Shown in pieces: positions 16,862-22,434 of a stretch of DNA of 22,434 nt. This stretch comes from an uncultured Solirubrobacteraceae bacterium (GTDB lineage Bacteria > Actinomycetota > Thermoleophilia > Solirubrobacterales > Solirubrobacteraceae): positions 1 through 22,434 of the forward strand of contig CATPBV010000210.1 in the NCBI GenBank assembly GCA_955652345.1, in the 5' to 3' direction. Within the stretch, counting starts at the first letter, position 1, and every line of letters begins with the position of its first letter. A program made the position numbers and the translations under genes. The notes under the pieces are model-generated. The model was not told the DNA's origin. It did not search any database and saw nothing but the letters and a program-made list of their open reading frames with translations.

Positions 16862-18001
16862 CTAAAACCTGAGCAGCGCTGCGATCCCTTCGAACGGGCC
16901 GAGATCCGGATGATGGCGCACCACCATCACCTCGGCGTCCTGCCCGAGCGCCGCCTCGATCGCCGCTTCCCGCAGGTGCTGCCGCTGCTCGAGTTGCGTG
17001 CCGTCGGCGGGACAGTTGCCATCGGAGCCCAGTAGGAGGAGCCCGCACACGGGGCACTGGTGGGCGGCGGCATCGAATCCAGGCGCGAGCAGGAGGGCTT
17101 CCACGCGTCGCTCGTTTAGCGCCGCAACCGTCTGGTCTGGACCGCCCGCGGCTCGGCCGCCCGCCCCCACCCCGGCGGCCAGCCGATCGAGCGCCGCTCG
17201 CTCGCGCCGGCGGTCGTCATCTTCGACGAGGTCCGCAACCGCCAACCGGATCTGGGCATCGCTCGTGGTCGCGACGTCGACCTCGAGGCGTCCGGGAACG
17301 AGGCAGGCGTGGATCTCATCCGGGAGCATCGCCTCGAACCGCGGCACGAGCTCGCGAGGGCCACCGAGAGCCACCCGGTCGCAACGCTCCCGCCGCCACA
17401 TCCTGCGCACGGTCTCCGCCACCCGCCGCAGATGGTCGTCGACCTCCTTTTCGACGCTTCGCGCGTATCGCGGTTGCGACCAGCCTCCCTGATCGTGCTG
17501 CCCATGCACGTCATCCTCGATCCGCCGATCCTCCCGAAGACCGTCGGCCGGACCGCTGAAGAGTCGCGCCGTGCGCCGGCTGACCAGCACCACGCACCAG
17601 CGCCGGCGGGTCACGGCCTCGATCAAGGGCGCCACGTAGGGCAGCCGCTCGATCGTGACGCTCGCTTGCACCGGCCGTGTCAGCTGCACGGTCTCGAACA
17701 GCCCGTCGCGGCCCGAGCAGAAGACCGCGAGCGAGCGCGCCCCCTGATAGGGCGCTTCGCCCGACGAGAGGTAGCGATCGAGACGTTCGACGTCCTGCCG
17801 CAGCGCGACCTTCTCATCGTGTTGGAGACCCGGCTCGCGCTCGAGCTGCCGCGACGCCTGGTCGATCAACGAGCGAACCTGCGAGGCGCGCGCCTGCGGG
17901 GTCGCGAATTGCTCGGGATCGAGGTTCAGATAGATGCTGATGACGCGGTGGCTAGGCCGGCGCTCGAGCAGGCGCTTGGCAGCCAGCACCACGGTGCTCA
18001 C
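16862..18001 (-). CDS. Bacterial eRF1/Pelota/Vms1-like release-factor-fold protein (baeRF family 10-like)
   Basis: I recognise this 379-residue protein as one of the bacterial archaeo-eukaryotic-release-factor-like (baeRF) proteins, probably family 10. The first domain spans about 1-130. The middle domain (about 134-260) opens WCVVLVSRRTARLFSGP and carries DDVHGQHDQGGWSQPRYARS. GGWSQ at 172-176 sits where eRF1 has GGQ and Vms1 has GSQ. The last domain has a zinc-ribbon-like insert with only three visible cysteines (C316, C319, C330) and ends EVMVVRHHPDLGPFEGIAALLRF in eRF1 domain-3 style. The family is predicted, not proven here, to act on ribosomes or peptidyl-tRNA. The start is GTG at 18001. 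Its TAG stop nearly abuts xseB. Confidence 0.75.
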   Translation of the reverse strand: MSTVVLAAKRLLERRPSHRVISIYLNLDPEQFATPQARASQVRSLIDQASRQLEREPGLQHDEKVALRQDVERLDRYLSSGEAPYQGARSLAVFCSGRDGLFETVQLTRPVQASVTIERLPYVAPLIEAVTRRRWCVVLVSRRTARLFSGPADGLREDRRIEDDVHGQHDQGGWSQPRYARSVEKEVDDHLRRVAETVRRMWRRERCDRVALGGPRELVPRFEAMLPDEIHACLVPGRLEVDVATTSDAQIRLAVADLVEDDDRRRERAALDRLAAGVGAGGRAAGGPDQTVAALNERRVEALLLAPGFDAAAHQCPVCGLLLLGSDGNCPADGTQLEQRQHLREAAIEAALGQDAEVMVVRHHPDLGPFEGIAALLRF

Positions 18002-18039
18002 AGGGCCAGCTTACCCGGGGAGCAGCTCCAGGAAAACCC

Positions 18040-20022
18040 CTAGGGAACAATGGTGAATGTGAGCGTCCGAGGGCTCGAGAGCACACCCCCATCGTTGGCG
18101 ATGATCACGACCGTGTACCGGCCGGGGGTAAGCGCTCGCCCGTGAGCGACGCCGTCGAAGCGCAAGCTGTTCCGGCCGGCTTTCCCGGGTAGGGATATCG
18201 TCCCGACGGTCGCGATCCGCACGCAGCGCGGTCCGTGGCGGCGGCCGGACCCCGGAGCCACGCAGCGGTGCTTGATTCGTCGCCCCGGCAGCTGCTGGGT
18301 GAAGGCAAGCGCGACCCGCGCCGCCTCGTCCAGCGAGAACTTGAACGTCGTCCCGGTCGGCGGATGTTTTCCGGCGCGCGACCCGCTCTCGCGCCACACC
18401 CGTTGGGTTTCGGACACCGCCCACAAGCGCGGCCGTCGCGCCTGGTAGACGACTGATGTCCCGATCTGCGTCACGTTCCCGAACACGTTGGCCGCGGCCG
18501 TGCTGATGGTGTTGGCTCCCGGTCGCAGCGACACGGTCGCGGTCCAGGTCCCGTCCGGCTCCACTGCGACGAGCCGGCCGTCGACGCTCACGACAGCCAG
18601 GCCGCTTGGATCGGAAGCGCTGCCCGAGACGGTCACACGCGGCTTGGAGGTCTCGGTGCCTCCCGCCGGAGTGTTGATCGCTACGAGGGGGCGGAACGCC
18701 GCCTCTGCGGCGAGGGCATAGACCGCAACTTCGCTCCCGTAGAACGCGTCCGAATAGGCGAAGCCGAGCGCGACCGAGCCACTCGCCGGAACCGTCCGCG
18801 TGTACCCGAGCTCGAGCCAGCTGACGCTGTGGGTGGTCGGCTCGACCACGGTCACGCTCGACGGGGGGTTCGAGAAGCTCACCGCGCCCTGGGCCGAGCT
18901 CTCACCGCCATCGGGAGCGGCCGCTGAACCCTTGACGAACAACGAGCCCGGTCCGCTTGCCTGCGGGCCAGGGACAACCTGCCCCGGCTGAGTGTAGGTC
19001 TGGAGCCCCGTGCCGGTCCACGGAAAGCCCAGCTCGCCGTCGTGCGCCGGGGCCCTGAACTGGTTGCCCTCGAGTAGATCGAGCGTGTGCGGCCGCCCAT
19101 CCGTGCTCGAGAAGTACTGCACCACGGTGGCCATGCGTCCGCCCTGAGCCTGGGTGATGTGGAGCCTGGCCGCCACGCCTGTCTGCACGAAGCGCGGACA
19201 GCTCGCCCCGGTAGGCGGATAGCCGCCGCCGGGACTGCACTTCACGATCTGCTCGATCTCATCCAGGACCAGGTTCCCAGTCGCCGGATCGATCGAATAG
19301 CTGTACGTCATCGCCGGATACCCCGGATTGCTGCCGGCGTGGAAGCCCGCGATGTCGAATGCGTTGCCGGCCAGGTAAGCATCCGCGCCGTCGACCCTCA
19401 GCTCCGAGCGGGTCGGTGCAGTGTTCGAGTTCGCGCTCGAGAACCCACCGTTGCAGGCGTCGAGCGGGACACTGGCGAACGTGGCGGCGTCATAGACGTA
19501 CGAGTCGCCGAGGGCGCAGTTCCCGAGCGACCGGAAGTCGAAGGCCCCCATCAACTGTGAGGCGTACAGGTAGTAGTACTCGAGCTGACCGGACCCGCCC
19601 GTGGTGTTGGTGACCTGGTCGATCGACAGCGTGGCCCCGGTGAATGGCGACCCGCCACCTGGCGGGTAGGGGTTCGTGTCGCCGGCGGGAACCGCTCGAA
19701 GGACGCACGTCTCCTTCGCGAGCCGCCGGAGGCCCAGTGGGACCGTCACCGTGAACGAGCCGTCCTGGGCCAGGGGGACGCCCGTCGCGAGCGGCACGAT
19801 GCTCGAGGCTCCCGAGTAGCAGTTGACGTCCAATGCGTCGGCGCTCGTCCCACCGACCGTGGTGCCGGCGACGGTGATCGCCTCGTGCGGGGTCACCTGG
19901 TCGTCGAGCAGCGAGCTGCCCGTCGCGGGTGTCGTGATCGTGGACGCGGTGACGGCCGCCGACGCGCTCGCCGGGCACGCCATGACGGCGCACCCGATCG
20001 TCACGGCCACCCATGGCTTCAC
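18040..20022 (-). CDS. Secreted beta-rich protein with an Ig-like domain and Solirubrobacter-type C-terminal module
   Basis: The 660-residue product has a signal peptide (MKPWVAVTIGCAVMACPASASA, with likely cleavage after residue 22). A Gly/Ser/Thr-rich body follows with scattered cysteines (C68, C106, C169, C190, C262, C275) that could form disulfides. An Ig-like domain spans about 446-527 (PRVTVSGSASDPSGLAVVSV, then LRPGANTISTAAAN). The C-terminal module at about 557-660 (FKFSLDEAARVALAF, GTISLPGKAGRNSLRF, LTPGRYTVVI, TLTFTIVP) resembles a recurrent end domain of thermoleophilial secreted proteins. No catalytic motif or LPXTG anchor is seen, so an extracellular or wall-associated structural role is only a guess. 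The GTG start at 20022 lies one base after the rnhA TAA. It sits oddly among cytoplasmic genes. Confidence 0.8.
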   Translation of the reverse strand: MKPWVAVTIGCAVMACPASASAAVTASTITTPATGSSLLDDQVTPHEAITVAGTTVGGTSADALDVNCYSGASSIVPLATGVPLAQDGSFTVTVPLGLRRLAKETCVLRAVPAGDTNPYPPGGGSPFTGATLSIDQVTNTTGGSGQLEYYYLYASQLMGAFDFRSLGNCALGDSYVYDAATFASVPLDACNGGFSSANSNTAPTRSELRVDGADAYLAGNAFDIAGFHAGSNPGYPAMTYSYSIDPATGNLVLDEIEQIVKCSPGGGYPPTGASCPRFVQTGVAARLHITQAQGGRMATVVQYFSSTDGRPHTLDLLEGNQFRAPAHDGELGFPWTGTGLQTYTQPGQVVPGPQASGPGSLFVKGSAAAPDGGESSAQGAVSFSNPPSSVTVVEPTTHSVSWLELGYTRTVPASGSVALGFAYSDAFYGSEVAVYALAAEAAFRPLVAINTPAGGTETSKPRVTVSGSASDPSGLAVVSVDGRLVAVEPDGTWTATVSLRPGANTISTAAANVFGNVTQIGTSVVYQARRPRLWAVSETQRVWRESGSRAGKHPPTGTTFKFSLDEAARVALAFTQQLPGRRIKHRCVAPGSGRRHGPRCVRIATVGTISLPGKAGRNSLRFDGVAHGRALTPGRYTVVIIANDGGVLSSPRTLTFTIVP

Positions 20023-20023
20023 C

Positions 20024-20428
20024 TTAGGAGCCTTGTGCGTCGAGGGCTTGGTTGACGAGCGCGTCGGCGCCGGCGTTCTGCTCCCGGGGGACGGTCCGGA
20101 CCGTCCAGCGATCGAAGCCGCGGAGCGCGCCGACCGCCTGAGCGTGCAGCGGCTTCAGCGCGGGATGCTTGACCCTGTACACCCCGGTCAGCTGCCGCGC
20201 GATCAGCTCGGAGTCTCCGACGATCTCGACCTCACGCGCGCCGAGCTGGCGGGCGCGTTCGATCCCGCGCAGCACCGCTCGGTACTCCGCGACGTTGTTG
20301 GTGGCAACTCCGATCCGCTCCGCGATCTCCTCGACCACGTCCCCATCGGCATCCGATATGACCACGCCGACCGCCGCAGGCCCGGGATTGCCGCGCGCAC
20401 CACCGTCGACGTGCAGGACCAGCTTCAC
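20024..20428 (-). CDS. rnhA: Ribonuclease HI family protein
   Basis: RNase HI degrades RNA in RNA-DNA hybrids. The 134-residue single-domain protein has all four acidic catalytic residues: D8 (LHVDGGARGNPG), E48 (ATNNVAEYRAV), D72 (IVGDSELIARQL) and D122 (NAGADALVN). The compact form resembles the RNase H domain found in actinobacterial bifunctional RNase H/acid phosphatase proteins and in archaea; here it stands alone. The GTG start at 20428 lies 16 bp after the stop of the preceding small gene, so the two are probably co-transcribed. No Shine-Dalgarno is evident. Confidence 0.93.
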   Translation of the reverse strand: MKLVLHVDGGARGNPGPAAVGVVISDADGDVVEEIAERIGVATNNVAEYRAVLRGIERARQLGAREVEIVGDSELIARQLTGVYRVKHPALKPLHAQAVGALRGFDRWTVRTVPREQNAGADALVNQALDAQGS

Positions 20429-20444
20429 CGGCGAAGGGGCGCGC

Positions 20445-20657
20445 TTAGTCTGTGGCCAGCCGCGGAAGCTCTCCGGGAACGCGCGGCCGCCGCCGGTCGC
20501 GAACCGACCGGTTGCCTCCGCCGGAAGGTATGCCCTCGCGCCGGGAGGATTTGCGGCGGTCGACGATCACCGTGACGTTCGGATCGTCGGCGTAGTAGGC
20601 CGTCAGCTTCTCGAGCAGCTCGCCTGCAAGCGCTTCCGGGACGACGCAGTAGATCAC
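20445..20657 (-). CDS. Small conserved-type protein of unknown function (70 aa)
   Basis: The protein reads VIYCVVPEALAGELLEKLTA, then YYADDPNVTVIVDRR. This beta-alpha-beta-like N-terminal half of about 35 residues is followed by a very basic tail rich in Arg (DRRKSSRR, RDRRRPRV). I have a sense of similar small actinobacterial proteins with a VDRR ending, but no function I can name. The basic tail could bind nucleic acid; this is inference. The start is GTG at 20657. It is followed by rnhA after 16 bp and preceded by the largest non-coding gap in the window (104 bp), so it may be the first gene of a transcript. Composition and codon use look like the neighbours. Confidence 0.65.
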   Translation of the reverse strand: MIYCVVPEALAGELLEKLTAYYADDPNVTVIVDRRKSSRREGIPSGGGNRSVRDRRRPRVPGELPRLATD

Positions 20658-20761
20658 GACGCGTTGTTTGGATCGCTCATTGGGAAGGATGCTATTGACC
20701 GCGCGCCGCGCCGACCATCGGATGTTCGTCTAGTCGACGGCAGCGCTCCTCTGGCCAGATC
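20658..20761. other. Largest intergenic gap (104 bp), with a 10-bp palindrome
   Basis: I see no gene here. The perfect palindrome TCTGGCCAGA (20750-20759) lies three bases past the stop of the zinc-knuckle gene, and GTCGAC lies at 20732-20737. No T-tract follows the palindrome, so a terminator is not supported. No convincing -35/-10 pair is visible for the downstream small gene, although this is the natural place for its promoter. Confidence 0.35.
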
Positions 20762-21496
20762 TCAGTCGATGAGGCTCAACGCGCCGTTCTGGTCGGACGC
20801 GGCGTTCGGCTGGCGCTCAGCCTCGTCGAGCTCGTCCAGCTCGTACCCCTGGCCAGCCAGCCGTACGGTCGGGAGCTCGTCCGAGAGATCGATCTCGTAG
20901 CGATACCAGCAGAGCTCCCAGGCGACCACGACCTGAACCAGGCCTGGCCGTCCGTCGAGTGGCCGCACCGAGACCCACGGCGCCCCCAGCGAGCGGGCCA
21001 CACCGGCGACCGTCCGGCGGTGCTCGGAGGCGTTGAAGATCTCGATCGCGGCCATTATCCGCTGCTCGAAGCCGGACGGAATCGCGTGGACGTGGCGGGG
21101 CTCGCGGACGTGCTGCGCGGCGCGCCTGCGCCGGCTCTCGTCCTGTGCCCGGCGGCGTGCTCGGCCACTGCTCGCGTCGACCGGCGAGGAGTCGGCGTCG
21201 ATGCTCTCGCCATCTGCGCCCTCCGCCGGCGGCGCGGGAGTCGACCGAGACCCTTGACGCAGCCTGCGCAGCAGCGAACCTCGGCGCTCCGAGCTTCCGT
21301 TGCGGGGGTCGAAGGTCGGCAGCGATCCTTCGCGCACCCAGCCCTCGTGCGCTGCACGCGCAGTGCACAGCTCGCACACCGAGCGGTGCGCCGCGCCATC
21401 GAGGTAGACCTGAGCTCGCTCGCCGCGCAGCAACGTGCGCCCGCACACGTCGCACGAGGCATACGTCAGCGTCGGCCGGATGTCCCTGGTAGCCAC
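20762..21496 (-). CDS. Zinc-knuckle protein of unknown function
   Basis: This 244-residue protein has an N-terminal treble-clef or zinc-ribbon-like motif, C15-x2-C18 and C41-x2-C44, in CDVCGRTLLRGE and VCELCTARAAHEGW. A low-complexity, charged linker spans about 65-135. A folded C-terminal domain at about 136-222 has IPSGFEQRIMAAIEIFNASE, HRRTVAGVARSLGAPWVSV and VVAWELCWYRYEIDL. I do not recognise the C-terminal domain; the FNASEHRRTVAGVARSLG stretch looks helical and could be helix-turn-helix-like. An RNA- or DNA-binding adaptor is possible but unproven. I use the GTG at 21496 because an earlier start would overlap the EF-G-like gene. It lies 43 bp after that gene and ends in an acidic tail. 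Confidence 0.7.
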   Translation of the reverse strand: MATRDIRPTLTYASCDVCGRTLLRGERAQVYLDGAAHRSVCELCTARAAHEGWVREGSLPTFDPRNGSSERRGSLLRRLRQGSRSTPAPPAEGADGESIDADSSPVDASSGRARRRAQDESRRRRAAQHVREPRHVHAIPSGFEQRIMAAIEIFNASEHRRTVAGVARSLGAPWVSVRPLDGRPGLVQVVVAWELCWYRYEIDLSDELPTVRLAGQGYELDELDEAERQPNAASDQNGALSLID

Positions 21497-21539
21497 GCGG
21501 ATCGAGGGTACAGAAAGTGCCAGTCGGACGCGCCGGCGG

Positions 21540-22434
21540 TCAGGCCTTGACCGCCTCCCTCTCGGCCCTCGCCTCGTCGACGACCTTCGAGGACAGGTGA
21601 GACGGGACCTCCTCGTAGCGCAGGAACTCCATCGTGAACTCGCCCTGGCCACCCGTGATCGACCGGAGATCAGGGGCGTAGGAGAGCATCTCCGCCATCG
21701 GCGCCTCGGCCTTGATCTCGGTCATCCCAGCACCCACGGGCTCCATCCCGAGTGGCCGGCCGCGGCGGGAGTTGAGATCGCCGATGACGTCGCCGACAGC
21801 ATCCTCCGGAACGTTGACGCTGACCAGCATGATCGGTTCGAGCAGCACCGGTCCCGCCTGCTCGAGCGCTTGCCTCATCGCCAGCGACCCCGCCACCTTG
21901 AACGCCATCTCCGAGGAGTCGACGGTGTGATACGAGCCGTCGTACAGGCGCACGCGGAGGTCCTTGACCGGGTAGCCGGCGACCACGCCCTCGCCCATCG
22001 CCTCGACCACACCCTTCTCCACCGCCGGGATGAATCCCGACGGGATCACGCCTCCCTTGATTGCGTTGACGAACTCGAATCCGCTGCCGGGCTCGAGCGG
22101 CTCGATCTCGATGTGGCAATCGCCGAACTGCCCGCGCCCGCCGGTCTGCTTCTTGTGGCGCCCGTGCGCCTTGGCAGGCTTGCGGATCGTCTCTTGATAG
22201 GGCACCCGCGGCGGCTTCAGGTTGACCTCGGCGCCGAAGCGTGACTTCAGCCGCTCGACGATCACCTCGACGTGAACCTGCGAGAGTCCTGCGACGATCT
22301 GCTCGCCCGTCTGCGAGTCTCGATGCAGGTCGATGGTCGGGTCCTCCTCCTGGAGGCGCCGCAGCGCGGTGAAGACCTTGTCCTCGTCGCCCTTGCTCTT
22401 GGGGGCGACGGCGAATGCCATCACCGGCGCGGGC
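21540..22434 (-). CDS. Elongation factor G-like GTPase, C-terminal part (runs off the right edge)
   Basis: The visible 298 residues cover EF-G domains III to V; the GTPase domain lies beyond the window. The frame is open to the edge (PAPVMAFAVAPKSKGDEDKV). Domain III has ALRRLQEEDPTIDLHRD. Domain IV has HKKQTGGRGQFGDCHIEIEP and GGVIPSGFIPAVEKGVVEAM. Domain V has PEDAVGDVIGDLNSRRGRPLG and SYAPDLRSITGGQGEFTMEF. Several positions differ from canonical FusA, so this is more likely the paralogous EF-G-like (EF-G2/FusA2-type) factor than the main translocase. In canonical operons fusA follows rpsL-rpsG and precedes tuf; here the downstream gene is a zinc-knuckle unknown, which supports a paralogue. 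EF-G2-type factors often have no clear translocation role. Confidence 0.9.
   Translation of the reverse strand, partial: PAPVMAFAVAPKSKGDEDKVFTALRRLQEEDPTIDLHRDSQTGEQIVAGLSQVHVEVIVERLKSRFGAEVNLKPPRVPYQETIRKPAKAHGRHKKQTGGRGQFGDCHIEIEPLEPGSGFEFVNAIKGGVIPSGFIPAVEKGVVEAMGEGVVAGYPVKDLRVRLYDGSYHTVDSSEMAFKVAGSLAMRQALEQAGPVLLEPIMLVSVNVPEDAVGDVIGDLNSRRGRPLGMEPVGAGMTEIKAEAPMAEMLSYAPDLRSITGGQGEFTMEFLRYEEVPSHLSSKVVDEARAEREAVKA

Noticed and set aside
18002..18039. Intrinsic terminator between the secreted gene and the baeRF gene
   Set aside because: Only a 4-bp stem (GGAG-CTG-CTCC) without a T-tract is present, too weak to support.

Overview
The window looks like a housekeeping segment of a high-G+C actinobacterial chromosome, most plausibly class Thermoleophilia (Solirubrobacterales relatives). 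This placement is an inference. It rests on the tlyA-nadK-recN-pyrG-Nudix-xerD order, which is the skeleton of Mycobacterium tuberculosis Rv1694-Rv1701; on heavy use of GTG and TTG starts; on a baeRF family-10-like protein; and on a secreted protein whose C-terminal module I associate with Solirubrobacter-type secretomes. Genes fill almost all of the sequence. All but one lie on the minus strand, so transcription runs from high to low coordinates.

From right to left: (i) 22434-20445 holds the C-terminal half of an EF-G-like GTPase, a zinc-knuckle protein of unknown function, a 70-aa unknown protein and then RNase HI. (ii) 20022-16862 holds a 660-aa secreted beta-rich protein and a 379-aa bacterial relative of eRF1/Pelota/Vms1 (baeRF). 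(iii) 16835-13759 is the isoprenoid cluster xseB-ispA-dxs. (iv) 13689-8608 is tlyA-nadK-recN-pyrG. (v) 8611-4115 holds an M20 metallopeptidase, an ADP-ribose pyrophosphatase-like Nudix gene interrupted by one in-frame TAG, xerD, a bicupin and mutM. (vi) A lone plus-strand glutaredoxin gene (3883-4134) is convergent with mutM and divergent from recO. (vii) recO, dgt, dnaG and the start of an unknown gene run off the left edge.

Several neighbours are joined by stop/start overlaps of 1-4 nt (TGATG, GTGA, TTGA), which implies polycistronic, translationally coupled expression. Clear Shine-Dalgarno sequences are rare; the best is GGAGG before the TTG start of nadK. Themes are DNA replication and repair (dnaG, dgt, recO, mutM, recN, xerD, rnhA, xseB), isoprenoid precursors (dxs, ispA), nucleotide and cofactor metabolism (pyrG, nadK, Nudix) and translation or ribosome function (tlyA, EF-G-like, baeRF).

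I see no mobile element, CRISPR array, phage gene, tRNA or rRNA. No stretch over about 110 bp lacks a gene. I did not find a wholly new system. The points most worth a second look are the amber codon inside the otherwise intact Nudix gene, the baeRF gene sitting where xseA usually lies, and three small or unknown conserved-looking proteins.
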